Shown here in pieces: positions 1 to 10,452 of a stretch of DNA of 64,000 bases. A program made the translations under genes and the position numbers. Source of the DNA: Schizochytrium sp. TIO01. Its lineage: Eukaryota; Sar; Bigyra; Thraustochytrida; Thraustochytriidae. The notes under the pieces are model-generated. The model did not search any database. It was not told the origin of the DNA and worked only from the letters and a program-made list of their open reading frames with translations. Positions within the stretch are counted from its first letter, which is position 1; each line of letters begins with the position of its first letter. The stretch covers positions 1,163,102 through 1,227,101 of the forward strand of contig SMSO01000025.1 of assembly GCA_004764695.1 (NCBI GenBank). The letters are read 5' to 3'.

Positions 1-326
1 AGCGAATTGCAGATAAAATTTTACAGTAGCTTGAGTGAGATGTTAGCTAGTGGACTAAAGGATAGGGCATACTTAGCAGGTCTGCATGTGTAAAGTTCGT
101 TTGTATCAGAGCCCAATTTATGTTCTTGATTTATCTTTCTGTCTAATTTCAATAAATGAAGGAAACCATATCCAGAAAGGGTTACGATTCATGTTGCACC
201 ACGCCATAGCTCTCATTGGTGTTCATGAAATAGGCAAAAGCATGTATATACATAGTTAATGTTTCACTCTAAAGATGCCTCTATATTCTCTATCTTATAA
301 TATTCCTTCCATGCCGAATGATAACT
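1..326. other. non-coding flank
   Basis: AT-rich sequence lying 3' of the minus-strand PH-domain gene. I see no coding frame, RNA gene or repeat in it; it probably includes that gene's 3' UTR. Confidence 0.6.
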
Positions 327-1688
327 CTAATTGCACTGCATAGAAGATGATGGTCTAGTTTGAAAAGAGCTGAGCTTAAACGGGTTAAACTTAGGATCCA
401 CTGGCTGACGATGGATCCCTTGACGGCCCGAAGGGTATTGTGGGTTCATAGGCTCCTTAACCTCATGATTATTACTCTGGATTCCTCTGGGTTGAACTGG
501 TGGTGGAGTTACCAAACCTGGAACAGGTGATAGCCCAGTGGGAGGCGACATAGCTGTGGGAGGTGTCATAGCTGTTGTTGGAGTCACAGTTGTTGGAGGA
601 GACATCGGCGGTGGACAGGGTTTCTGGCCACGAGGAGGAGGGGGTGGAGGAGTGGGAGAAGGGGATGAGGTAGTTGTGTCCGGTGAAACGACCCTAACAG
701 CTACCGGAATAGAAAAAGTCTGACAATTTACATCTCCAGGGCATGGGGGCAATCTTCGAGTTGGATCACTGGGCGAAGCGGTATAGTTTGGGCGGGGGGG
801 GAGTGTACGCGATGAACCTTGTTTTGAAGATGCAGATGAAGACTCTACAGATTCTGGTGTCGGCTTTGCATGACCTTGAGTCACTACTTTAAGTTTACTC
901 TGCCTACGTGGAGGCAGAGGTGGAGACTCTAAGTCCTCTAAGCTTCCTTGCTCAGGCTGCGGAGCAAATCTACCAGGTGTTAGGAGAGGTGGCGAAGGCG
1001 CTGAAAGGTTACCAGCAGCCAAAGTTCGGTCTCGAGGTGGGGGCACTGGAGGCGAGATAGTAGGTTCTGTGTTTCTCATCAGGGTATTTGGCTTGGGGGA
1101 AACTGGAGGATTCATCACAGTATCCTCTCCATGCAAAGGATCATAGATACCAGGCTGCAAATGCGCAGGCTTTGGAGGTTTAATTGGAGGAGCGCTAGTT
1201 GGAGGAATAGATTTAACAATAGCATTGATACAAGCAACCCATTCAGAAGCTTGAAGTGATGTACCTGCCTGGAATGTCAACAACTTTGTGGCATCGCGGT
1301 TACGCGTGTCTTGTACGTCAAAGAAGTAGACTTTTACACGAATTTGAAAACCACAAGAGGAAGACCTGCCATCGGTATTGCGGGCATAAAGAATTTGATC
1401 AAATGGAATTAAACTAGGTGGGCCTTTAATTGCACCATAGCCGTCTAAATCTGCCATGTACAAGGCAGATTGTGAGTCGTCTGCACAAAGAACACACTTG
1501 CGGAAGAGCATAAAATTGGCCTTACGCCGCACAATGTCATATTTGATTTTGCGAGGGGGATTTGCACATGCGCTGAAGTCCAGCTGTTTTTCCTCTTCGC
1601 ACTGTCCAGCTCCGCTCGATGCTCTCGACTCCCTACGAGTAGACTCCAAAGCTGGGGCATGATAAACATCAGAGAGCCTCCGCGCCAT
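327..1688 (-). CDS. PH-domain protein with proline-rich tail
   Basis: A 453-residue protein starting at ATG 1688. Residues about 46-165 have the alternating beta pattern of a pleckstrin-homology domain and end in the usual amphipathic helix with its conserved Trp (W150 in ASEWVACINAIVKS). From about 165 to the end the protein is Pro/Ser/Thr-rich, with many PPLPPR- and PPPPPP-type motifs of the kind bound by SH3, WW or profilin domains. PH domains bind phosphoinositides or proteins at membranes. I infer a membrane-proximal adaptor for signalling or actin. No catalytic domain is visible. The PH call is by pattern and moderately sure; the specific role is unknown. Confidence 0.7.
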   Translation of the reverse strand: MARRLSDVYHAPALESTRRESRASSGAGQCEEEKQLDFSACANPPRKIKYDIVRRKANFMLFRKCVLCADDSQSALYMADLDGYGAIKGPPSLIPFDQILYARNTDGRSSSCGFQIRVKVYFFDVQDTRNRDATKLLTFQAGTSLQASEWVACINAIVKSIPPTSAPPIKPPKPAHLQPGIYDPLHGEDTVMNPPVSPKPNTLMRNTEPTISPPVPPPRDRTLAAGNLSAPSPPLLTPGRFAPQPEQGSLEDLESPPLPPRRQSKLKVVTQGHAKPTPESVESSSASSKQGSSRTLPPRPNYTASPSDPTRRLPPCPGDVNCQTFSIPVAVRVVSPDTTTSSPSPTPPPPPPRGQKPCPPPMSPPTTVTPTTAMTPPTAMSPPTGLSPVPGLVTPPPVQPRGIQSNNHEVKEPMNPQYPSGRQGIHRQPVDPKFNPFKLSSFQTRPSSSMQCN

Positions 1689-2598
1689 CTCAACGAATGA
1701 TTCAATGCCCTAGCTTAAAGTCAGTCACCTCAAACCTCAACGTATGTCTTCGTCGCAAGCTGTCCTCGATGCGTACCAACACCTTGGTTGGATAGACAAA
1801 GCCACCAAGAATTAGTTTGCTTATCTGATCTTGCCTTTTGTTGCTCTGACTTGGGTGCAGAGATCATACCATCAAATAACTCTTTGAATTCTAGTACCAA
1901 CTCGAAGAATATGACAATGCAAAGTCCAGTCCTGCAAGTTCTCTCTTGTGTAAGTTCTCAGTAATTTTTTTAAATAAAATAAAAAATGAAAAAACGAAAC
2001 AAAGATAGCCATGAAAGAATCTATTAAAGCAACTCCTAGGATTTGTCAAATTGGGAAAATGATCTCGCTGGCTTCTCTGCTCTTATCTTGCAATTCGATA
2101 TAGGGATATTGGTAGAAAAGGAAAGTAAACTTAAGCAGGCAGGGACTTCGCATGTAGGTACGGTCTTAAAATTTAAATATTGGGCTGAGAAGAAGCAGGA
2201 TACTAATGAGGAAAGCAGAGTAGCTTTCGTGGCGAGGTGGAGTTGCGAAGAAGCCATAATAACCAACTGTAGTTACTGAGACGTGTTCCGAAAGGCCGCA
2301 AACGCAGGATCCTACATTATTATATGTTTGCAACCTGAGGAACTGGCTAGTTGACACCAGAGCAAACACAAGCCGTTCTATGAATACTGAAAATGAAAAG
2401 CAATCAAGTGCACATATCGTATGCAAAGTAAGAAGTATATCACGGCAATCTGGACGAATTGATTGCAATATAAGATGGCAGAGCGTTTGCTAGACCCGCA
2501 AGATGCGCTTGGTATGAAGACATCCTATAATTCGAAGGGATAAATAACATCAAACAGCAAAATATATATGTATGTATATCAATGAGAAATAGATAATA
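1689..2598. other. intergenic gap
   Basis: Contains the 5' flank of the PH-domain gene and the 3' flank of the kinase gene. An A-rich patch lies near 1965-2005. Short frames on both strands here overlap each other and show no protein-like composition, so I treat them as chance. Confidence 0.6.
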
Positions 2599-5421
2599 TC
2601 AATCGAGAGAAAACCTTGTGGGACGGACGCTGCCATCGGATAGTGGACGCTGTGGTGACGCCAACTGTGTTTTCTTGTTGTTCAAATGCCCACAGACAAC
2701 TACAGGATGAGCACGAAGTTGGCGTGCAAGAAGTCGCACGTCTCGTTTACTATATGTCAAATTTTTCCCATGCCAGGCTGTAAGTTTCCGCCGTAGGTCA
2801 GCAAGATCCGCCAAGACACGATCTGCAGAACTAAGTCTTGCGATAACATCGACAAGCTCGCTATGGCCTTTGGCCGGATCTAATGCCCAAGCTGAAAAAT
2901 GTTCGTCAGGCTCAAATATAGCTTCTGGAGCCGAACGATTGCTCGCGCCGATAAATTTTGTCAGCAATGATATAGGGTAATCCTTGCTAATCGAGCGGTG
3001 GTGACCTGCACTACGATTCGACTCCCCATGCCTCCGCAGTGTACGTTGTCGCGAGGTCCGAGCTGGTAAAAGTTTGAGATCATGCTGACGATCTGACATC
3101 CACAAGCTTTGCCAATACTTTTCTCGGGTCATGTTTTCAAGACGGTCCGGCATGATGAACAAATTCTGGCCATGGAAATGACTACAAAATATGTCTTCAA
3201 GCTCGGCGGCCTCTAGAGTTCCTTCTTCGTAACTTTGAACAGCTTCATCAAGAGTGTTTGGGCGAAACTTAGATGGCGTACGGCGCAAACCTACTTCCTC
3301 TATTTGGTATCCGGAGAGAAATGGGTGCACGAGTAGTTCTGCAGCACTTGGTCGGGTAGTAGGATCAATCCTCATGCAATCGACTAAAAAGCTAACGAAA
3401 AGGTCACTGTAATCTGCTGGCGGGGCAGCTGGTATTGAATCCCCTTTTGCTATTGCCATTAGAGCCCAGTACGCACGTGACCCCTTTTCGCGAATTGGAA
3501 AATGCCCATGAGCCAAAGTGAGCAACATCATTCCAAGTGACCAAACATCCGCAGCCTGGCCAGAATGCTCACCATTGATCTGCTCAGGACTCATGTAATT
3601 GAGTGTACCGACGAAACGTTTCGTACTTTCTTTTGAACCCTGATGAAAAGCCATATTTATTGACCTGCCTGATTCTGCTCCGATGGAAGTTCTAGCATTT
3701 GCAGATGAAGTACTGGCCTCGGTCTTTGGGCTTCTCGCCCGGGATGCAATACCAAAGTCTGCTAGTTTCACCGCTCCCATTTGTGAGACCAGAAAGTTCT
3801 CTGGTTTTACATCTCGATGGATGAGTCCCTTTGCATGAAGGTAAGTGAGCGCCAGCAACCCACTTCGTGCAACATGTGCAATCATAGCCTCTGAAAATTT
3901 GATTTTGCGTTCCAAAAGGCCGCTGATACTTGTTTCCATGTACTCCATAACCAATGAGACACCAACAGACGAATTAGGTCTTCGACGACGTCTGACAAAG
4001 CTCGAGCTTGTTCCAGTAAACGCATCTCGAAAGTGGACCATATACGGAGAGGGCCGGCGCATTCGCTTTATAGAACGTGGACGCACAATCACATTTGTTG
4101 GGGGTGGACACATTATTCTTGCTTTCCCGCTGGGGTTTTGTGGTATTGGAAAAGGTAGCTGGTCAAGCTTATCCTCGGCATCATTTAATTGGTCAAAAAT
4201 CGCGAGCTGCAATGCGTCGACTTGCATCTTGTCCATATTTAGGTGTTTTGTGAAAGCAGCAGCGGTATGGGGCGCATCATAGTTAATCGTTTTGTTTTCT
4301 CCGTCAGTGAAGTAGTCCTCTTCCTCCTCATTATCATCCTCTTCTTCCTCTTCTTCCTCCTCCTCCTCCTCCTCCTCGTCGTCGTCATCAAACTCCTCAT
4401 CCTCTTCATCCTCATCAGAATATTCTTCCTCACATTCACTGTAATAACATGGTGGTATTATAATCTCAGGGTTTGATGTTGAAGCTATGCCATTGTTGTG
4501 GGTTGATTTCGATTTTTGCTTTAATGATCTGAGGTGTGACTGAAAACGCTTTTTGCCTATTTTACTGAGTCTTTTACGTGCCTTTTTCAAAGAATAGGAT
4601 TTGCCTAAAATGATCGCACCGCGGAGACCACCACGATTGCGATCGTGTGGTTTCTTCAAAAGTAAGGCGAGCTTTTGATTAGGTTTTACAGGAGCTAACC
4701 ACACTGGATGAAAAACAAGAGGAAGGATCGACAACTCACGAGCCAACTGATGCCGCTTTTGACGCTCGTAAAGAGGTATCTCTTTGATGGCTACAATCTG
4801 AAGAGTTGGAACATGGATAGCTTTGTAAACTGTTGAGCAGGCACCATGTCCAATAATACCGAGACGAATATACTGCGAACATGAGCTCATGCGACCACGG
4901 AAGGTGTTGGGAATGAAGCACTGAAGTTGTTGTGGACAGGAAATGACATCCTGTGGGGTTTGCAAGATCCCAAACTCAGATATTTCAAAGCCTCCTAGGG
5001 TTACTGTTGCACCAGTGAGATTCCACGACGGCATACGAGAGTCTGCTCCGGTACTGAAATCCATCTCAAATGGAGAGGTTACTACTGTGCGAATATGCAG
5101 AACTGGTGGAGAGAGTGAAAGTTCTTCATGCGCAAAGTCGTCTTCAAGCTCTTCCTCCTCTTCCACGACAACGGATGCGGTCGACGTTGTTTTTGCGGAA
5201 ACATCATCATCGTCATCATCATATTCAGGTGATTGTATTTTTAAGCTCCGATCTTGTTTAAAGCTGTTTTTTTTTTCATTTTCATAGATTGCTGCACAGC
5301 GAGCTTTCATGGAGGCTGAGTGTTGTCGAAGACGTACTTGAAAGCTTCCCGTAATCGATGCCATTCCTTTGAAAGAAGCAAATGTATTCCTGCCATGGTC
5401 CACCGGTCCTTTACTTGACAT
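2599..5421 (-). CDS. MAPKK-like (STE7-type) protein kinase with acidic insert
   Basis: A 940-residue Ser/Thr (probably dual-specificity) kinase starting at ATG 5421. Visible motifs are the Gly-rich loop GHGACSTV (191-198), VAIK with K213, the helix-C Glu E229, HRDVKPEN with D537, DFG at 555-557, a SPE motif at 611-613 and DVWS near 625, so all key catalytic residues are present. GTLNYMSPEQ followed by DVWSLGMML resembles MAP kinase kinases. The fold is split after helix C by about 250 residues (235-488), basic first and then with a near-continuous Asp/Glu run around 330-370. The activation segment is also long and Ser/Thr-rich (560-605). A roughly 235-residue C-terminal region lacks a recognised domain. 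I infer a MAP kinase cascade component; substrate and upstream kinase are unknown. Confidence 0.85.
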   Translation of the reverse strand: MSSKGPVDHGRNTFASFKGMASITGSFQVRLRQHSASMKARCAAIYENEKKNSFKQDRSLKIQSPEYDDDDDDVSAKTTSTASVVVEEEEELEDDFAHEELSLSPPVLHIRTVVTSPFEMDFSTGADSRMPSWNLTGATVTLGGFEISEFGILQTPQDVISCPQQLQCFIPNTFRGRMSSCSQYIRLGIIGHGACSTVYKAIHVPTLQIVAIKEIPLYERQKRHQLARELSILPLVFHPVWLAPVKPNQKLALLLKKPHDRNRGGLRGAIILGKSYSLKKARKRLSKIGKKRFQSHLRSLKQKSKSTHNNGIASTSNPEIIIPPCYYSECEEEYSDEDEEDEEFDDDDEEEEEEEEEEEEEDDNEEEEDYFTDGENKTINYDAPHTAAAFTKHLNMDKMQVDALQLAIFDQLNDAEDKLDQLPFPIPQNPSGKARIMCPPPTNVIVRPRSIKRMRRPSPYMVHFRDAFTGTSSSFVRRRRRPNSSVGVSLVMEYMETSISGLLERKIKFSEAMIAHVARSGLLALTYLHAKGLIHRDVKPENFLVSQMGAVKLADFGIASRARSPKTEASTSSANARTSIGAESGRSINMAFHQGSKESTKRFVGTLNYMSPEQINGEHSGQAADVWSLGMMLLTLAHGHFPIREKGSRAYWALMAIAKGDSIPAAPPADYSDLFVSFLVDCMRIDPTTRPSAAELLVHPFLSGYQIEEVGLRRTPSKFRPNTLDEAVQSYEEGTLEAAELEDIFCSHFHGQNLFIMPDRLENMTREKYWQSLWMSDRQHDLKLLPARTSRQRTLRRHGESNRSAGHHRSISKDYPISLLTKFIGASNRSAPEAIFEPDEHFSAWALDPAKGHSELVDVIARLSSADRVLADLADLRRKLTAWHGKNLTYSKRDVRLLARQLRAHPVVVCGHLNNKKTQLASPQRPLSDGSVRPTRFSLD

Positions 5422-7647
5422 AGCCAGCTTTGCAAAGGGCCGTGCCCCCTTGCTAAGGAAGGCCTCAAAGCGCTAAAGCTGATGCGGGAAATACCCTGCT
5501 CACAGCAACCTTCGCAAAAAATCTTACTCTTGTAGCAGCCTTGCGTGTCCTCTTCGCTTTTCGCCACGCCGCCTCCGTTAAACCCACGCGAAGAAGGATT
5601 TTTTGGTGTTCTGCTGTGACCCAGGGCTAACGAGGACCTCTTTGCAGGTATTTATGATCAAACCCTTTGTTGTTGTTGTTCTTGGCACGGGATGCTTATT
5701 CTTATCACAGAAGGTCTTGGCACTGCACTCCAACGATTTTGGCAGTGCCAAGGGCACTACTAGTACGACTGACTTTATTACTTGCCAGCGTTTTGGCGTT
5801 TATTTGTTGCCAAGAATGTGCAATATCGCCAAAGAAAGCGCACCGGCAAGTCTCAATCCTTGCTTTGCTTTGCTTAAGCTTGTTCTAACTTGTGATGGCC
5901 ACTCTCAAAGGCATTGTGCGCCCCGCTTCCGGCCCTCCTGGAAGTAACTTAGGGGGAGATGATTGCGTGGTTGCGGATTCATTAGCAAGGATTCGGGAGG
6001 CTACCTGACAACAATTTCTCCCCTTCACATGCGAAGTCGCGTGACGACCCTTAATATAAGGTCCCGGCCCTAGAAAAGGGGGTTTCCTTGGAATGTTCAG
6101 CCAAGTGTCGGTAGCTTAGGATTACCCTTTTAAACAGAGATTAAAAAGGGAAAGGTACAAGGCGTTTCTTCTTAGACCGGTCAGCTCCAGGCTGAATGCA
6201 CCCTTCACAATTCTTGTGATGACTGCCTCCTCGCGCAGCTCTTCCACTTCATCGAGTGGCTATAGACTATGCAACCAGCTATCGACCAGCAGAGTATAAC
6301 CTTTACATGATAAGATGACGAAAGGCGCTGCGCTATTAATTGAGATAGGTACCTGCTGTCAGCACCAACGATAGTATCTACATACTGCTGCCGTGCTGAG
6401 TTCACGTTTCTGTATCGAAGCTGCCATGAGAACTATAGCAGTCCCATGCAGGTCCCAGGTGTGCTCGCCGTCGTGCACCAACGTGAGGCGGACATAGAGT
6501 AGTCCCAAATCTTTGGGTACTAGTTCGCCTCGTTCTAAAATGTCCCAGAACCATAATTGTTTCACCGCAACGCATTTTCACATATATAAATACTACTGTT
6601 TTCCGTAGAATAGTTTACGGTGATGATCCTGCTTCATCAAGATATGACTTCCAGACATGGTAAAGAAGGCATGCACGCGAAAGTCACGATGAAGAAATGC
6701 TGACCAGGTTTGAAGAAGATTGCCATTCAATATTTTCATTAATAGTACAACATGAAACTCCTTTATACTACCAAAGCTGTCTCAAGTGAAGAAATGCAAT
6801 CAATATTTTGACGACAAAGTGCCAAACCATCCCCATTTTATTATCGTCCCGGCGTGTCAAGCTTCTTTGACCTTAGCTCTAAATTTATGGGCCATGGGGG
6901 TTTGGCTCCTCAGCTTTCCCTTGCAATAAATTGACAGCCTCTTCTTTCTTTTATTATATTAGTTGTTATTTTATAGAATTAATATTAACAAATGTGCAAA
7001 ACCTGTATACCATTAAGTTTGTATTTATTTATTGTCCTATGATAAATTTGGAGAAAGGCATCTGTCGCGTATACAAAAATCAAATACCGTGATTACTGAC
7101 CCCAAACCATCCAAATCTGTAACGCTTCAAATCTACGTCTTTGAAATAAATATATGCTGATCATGATGCCAGGAGCTACAAGTAAAGTCAGCCTATAGAG
7201 GAAAGCCAATGTCATCTTAGTCTTTTAAACTTATGTTTTCCAAGACTTTGGCCGTATTTTTCAACTCACGAAACAATTATTTATTAGTTCAAGGAAGTTG
7301 GTAAGTCTGTTACATCATGTTCCCGTTTGCTGGCTCGTCTCAATTCTTGCACTTTTAAAAGATGACATTTGCGAGAATTTTGTCCTTTAGTTATATTTGT
7401 AGAGTTTTTGTTATTAAGTCCCACTATCTACTGCTACAGTTATATGTAGTTAAGTTATAATCCCCTTAGCCTTCAAACGGTCTTGTTTTTGCGGGCTGGG
7501 ACCAACTTGAAGAAGTAGACCTCCATAACTTTGCACGGTTCTTCTAAATTTCGAATCAGGAGCATAATTACTTGAGGGTTTATATGCTACAGCGTAGATC
7601 AGTTTGTCCGTCTGGAGCAGCCACAGGTCAGGTACGGGGATTTAACG
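5422..7647. other. gene-poor region
   Basis: A 2.2 kb gap. It holds a perfect 11-bp inverted repeat at 5716-5752, a possible small secreted-protein frame at 5654-5947 on the plus strand, and two overlapping minus-strand frames at 6205-6565 that look faintly coding. From 6600 to 7560 it is AT-rich with nothing recognisable. Confidence 0.5.
5716..5752. repeat. perfect 11-bp inverted repeat (hairpin)
   Basis: The arms are cttggcactgc at 5716-5726 and gcagtgccaag at 5742-5752, exact reverse complements around a 15-nt loop. It could be a transcript hairpin or a protein-binding palindrome; nothing more can be said from sequence. Confidence 0.8.
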
Positions 7648-8628
7648 ATGCAGGACGGGACAGAGGAGAGCCTCCGATCCCTCTTGAAACAGGTACAACA
7701 AGCGCAAAAACATCAAAACCTTTGTGTAGAGGACCAAGCAGCACTCCGTGCCGCCCATGCAATGATAAGGAGTTTAAGTAAGAGCCCGGGTGGCCCTGGG
7801 GTGCGTAAACGAGAAAAGTCTGACTTAAACGGGAAAAAGCAGGATATTAATAATGAGCAAAGCCACCGAGTTCTACATTCAAATTCGCTGCATCATATAA
7901 GTTCACCTTCCAAGCACGTGAATTCTTGGACGAAAACTAGGGGCAAACGTAGTCAAGGACAGCACCTTGTAAAGTTAGCTAATGAGTTGGAGCTTGTAGC
8001 AGAGGTCTTATCCAAAAGGAAGTACGGGACCCCACAACCGAGAGAGACAAACACAACTAGGCGGTTATCGCTGAAAAATGCCAATACTCAAAAGTGTCTC
8101 AAGTCTGATGAATCTAGAACCTTTCAAGAGAAATCTTCTTGCTGTATCCAAATCGGTCATGCTGATCTCGACTATTTGATGGAGAAACGAGCCGATGCGG
8201 ACGAATTTCTAACCTCGCAGATCCGTGCACGAAGGAGATGTTTACCAACCAAATCTGCAGCAAGTGAACCTGATCTTGCGCAAACAAGTTTTTGGGATGC
8301 ATGGGCTTCTCTCACATTTGGGAATCTCACACCGGATGGAAATCTAGAGGAGAGCAGTGAAGACGAAGGCGAAGATAAAGATGCGTCAAAGCTCGCAAGC
8401 CAGAGCGGAAGGGGAAAGCAAATAGTAAATCTCGACCCCCTCCGTGACGTTGATGAAGCAGAATCTTGGATTATGACAGGTCAAGATCACCAGCGTGATT
8501 TTGTCTCTACGATGGACTCTGTTCTGGCCCTTCTAGCTCGGGGTGAGGATTTTTTGCAAAAGAGAAAGCCAGAAAGGCCTTCCAGCATTACAAGTGATAC
8601 TTCCTCGAGGTCGTCCACCTTTGTTTAA
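7648..8628 (+). CDS. hypothetical protein, partly helical
   Basis: A 326-residue frame starting at ATG 7648 that I do not recognise. Residues 1-50 and about 105-130 look helical and coiled-coil-prone. A Glu/Asp-rich patch lies around 233-250, and a final helix follows near 270-312. The middle is basic and polar, and probably disordered. No signal peptide, membrane segment or catalytic motif is visible. The frame has balanced composition over its whole length and no competing frame, which supports real coding. Function unknown. Confidence 0.65.
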   Translation: MQDGTEESLRSLLKQVQQAQKHQNLCVEDQAALRAAHAMIRSLSKSPGGPGVRKREKSDLNGKKQDINNEQSHRVLHSNSLHHISSPSKHVNSWTKTRGKRSQGQHLVKLANELELVAEVLSKRKYGTPQPRETNTTRRLSLKNANTQKCLKSDESRTFQEKSSCCIQIGHADLDYLMEKRADADEFLTSQIRARRRCLPTKSAASEPDLAQTSFWDAWASLTFGNLTPDGNLEESSEDEGEDKDASKLASQSGRGKQIVNLDPLRDVDEAESWIMTGQDHQRDFVSTMDSVLALLARGEDFLQKRKPERPSSITSDTSSRSSTFV

Positions 8629-9207
8629 TCATACAGCTCGAACTAACCCCATCAAACAGTTATGTCTGGTCAACGTCAAGGCGTATCTCAGCAGGTCTTT
8701 GCTCACTCTAATTACTGGAGTTTGTCTCACATGGATGACTTAATACTCCAAACAACATTTCAATTACATAGAGATGTTATAAACTAGTGCTACCTCCATT
8801 GTTCATCCTCTCCTGTAGTAGGTCTACAGCATTTCTTTACGTTTTCAAATGCAGCATGGCACAACCTCCGTACTGCTAGGACCTGTGAATGTTTGATGCG
8901 CACTGAGTCTCACCATAGAATGAAAAGAATTTTTTGCTTAGCTACTTGTATAGTTTCTAGTAACTAGGTGGTGCGAAGCTACAAAATTTAATGAAACACG
9001 AAACACACTGCAATCGTAGATCAAGAAAGAGGCCCCGGCAAACTTCGATCGAGGTCCCCTCTGCTACGAGTTTGTGACTCTGCTAAGGATTTGAACGGTT
9101 CCGCGCAAAACACATTCTACTCGTGCCTTGAAGATTGCGAGTCTTATTCGACTGAGCTCAATACTTTGGGGTCGTGAAAAGGGTCGGTGTTCAAGCAAGA
9201 TTGATCA
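8629..9207. other. intergenic gap
   Basis: The 3' flank of the orphan gene and the promoter side of the CobW-type gene. No repeat or RNA gene seen. Confidence 0.6.
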
Positions 9208-9225
9208 TTGCCCGTGGCTAGAACT

Positions 9226-10452
9226 ATGGCGACGACAAATGCCAAAGCTTCTGAGCAAGCTCAAGCTGCCCAGAACCCACCACGCAGTGATGCTCTAAGT
9301 GTTGATTCAGAGCGCCGAGCTCCGGTAACGATTCTCACAGGGCTGCTGGGGGCGGGGAAAACAACCCTTTTGAGAGGGCTTTTGCACGGAGATCATGGCC
9401 GGCGTTTGGCCATTATTGAAAACGAATTTGGTGATGAAAAGGGTATTGAGAGGCTAATTGCCCGTGACCAAGAAGGTGCTAAGGTCGATCTCGATGACCT
9501 ATTTGTGGAGCTGAGCAATGGATGCGTATGCTGTGCAGTGAAAGATGATCTGGTGACAACCCTGGAGGGGCTTTTGGAGCGTTCGAACAAGTTTGACCAA
9601 ATTATTGTGGAAACCACTGGTGTTGCAGATCCTGGTCCTCTTGCTGGCGTCTTTTGGCTTGATGAAGCTCTTGAAAGCAGGATTTTCCTTGATGGCATTG
9701 TTGCTGTTGCTGATGCAAAGAACTTGCAGCGGCACCTTGATGACCCTCGTAAGCAAGCTGGTTCTGGCTTCGTCAATGAGGCAATCAAGCAACTTGGATA
9801 TGCTGATCGAATCGTTCTCAACAAGACTGATTTGGTTGACGAAGCTGGTCTTGAGACTGCCTTGAATCGTATTAAAGAGATCAATTCTTTGGCGCAAATC
9901 GTCCAAACCTCCTATTCTAAGGTTGATCCTAGTTTCGTCCTCGATGTACGAGGGTACACAACAATCGCTGACACTACAGAGCATCAACTTTCTTCACTGC
10001 AGCAAGAGCTTCTGGCTCAGGAGCAGCCGAGCGAAAAATCCCATGGGGAGGAGCATAAGCACGAACATGGTGAGCCCTGTGGCGACGAATGCGGAAGGGT
10101 GCATGGTTCACAACGTCATGATACAAGTATCACCTCCTGTGTAGTGCGTCTTGATAACCTTGCTTTAAATAAGGCCAAGCTTGAGAGCTGGCTTGGAGGC
10201 TTACTTTGGGAACCTGAGGGAGATGAAACATCACGCTCAGAAATTTTTCGGGTTAAGGGCTTTGTGAATATCGGCGATTCCGATTACGTGCATATTTTGC
10301 AGGGCGTTCATGAAACCTTTGAGATTGATGCTTCTCAGGAGAAGTGGGGTAGCGAGGCTTTTCCAGAGCGGGATACTCGCATTGTCTTTATTGGTAGGAA
10401 CCTTGATCTTGAATTGCTTACGCGCGGCCTGCGTGAAGAGGTAGCTGAGTAG
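9226..10452 (+). CDS. CobW/COG0523 GTPase, ZNG1-type metallochaperone
   Basis: A G3E-family GTPase of 408 residues from ATG 9226 (the longer frame begins at TTG 9208). Motifs: P-loop GLLGAGKT at 39-46, ENEFGD just after, the family metal motif CVCC at 100-103, ETTGVADP, and NKTD at 199-202. A His/Cys-rich loop (273-297, with HKHEHGEPCGDEC) precedes the CobW C-terminal domain (about 300-405). In the family, GTP hydrolysis is coupled to metal insertion; the animal and fungal ZNG1 members deliver zinc to methionine aminopeptidase 1. The N-terminal CPELVPI-type docking motif of those ZNG1 proteins is not evident here, so the client is uncertain. The gene is convergent with the GST gene. Confidence 0.9.
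   Translation: MATTNAKASEQAQAAQNPPRSDALSVDSERRAPVTILTGLLGAGKTTLLRGLLHGDHGRRLAIIENEFGDEKGIERLIARDQEGAKVDLDDLFVELSNGCVCCAVKDDLVTTLEGLLERSNKFDQIIVETTGVADPGPLAGVFWLDEALESRIFLDGIVAVADAKNLQRHLDDPRKQAGSGFVNEAIKQLGYADRIVLNKTDLVDEAGLETALNRIKEINSLAQIVQTSYSKVDPSFVLDVRGYTTIADTTEHQLSSLQQELLAQEQPSEKSHGEEHKHEHGEPCGDECGRVHGSQRHDTSITSCVVRLDNLALNKAKLESWLGGLLWEPEGDETSRSEIFRVKGFVNIGDSDYVHILQGVHETFEIDASQEKWGSEAFPERDTRIVFIGRNLDLELLTRGLREEVAE

Noticed and set aside
4239-4476. Frames opposite and overlapping the kinase acidic run
   Set aside because: They are shadows of the Glu/Asp codon run and give only Arg/Lys or Leu/Ile homopolymer-like peptides.
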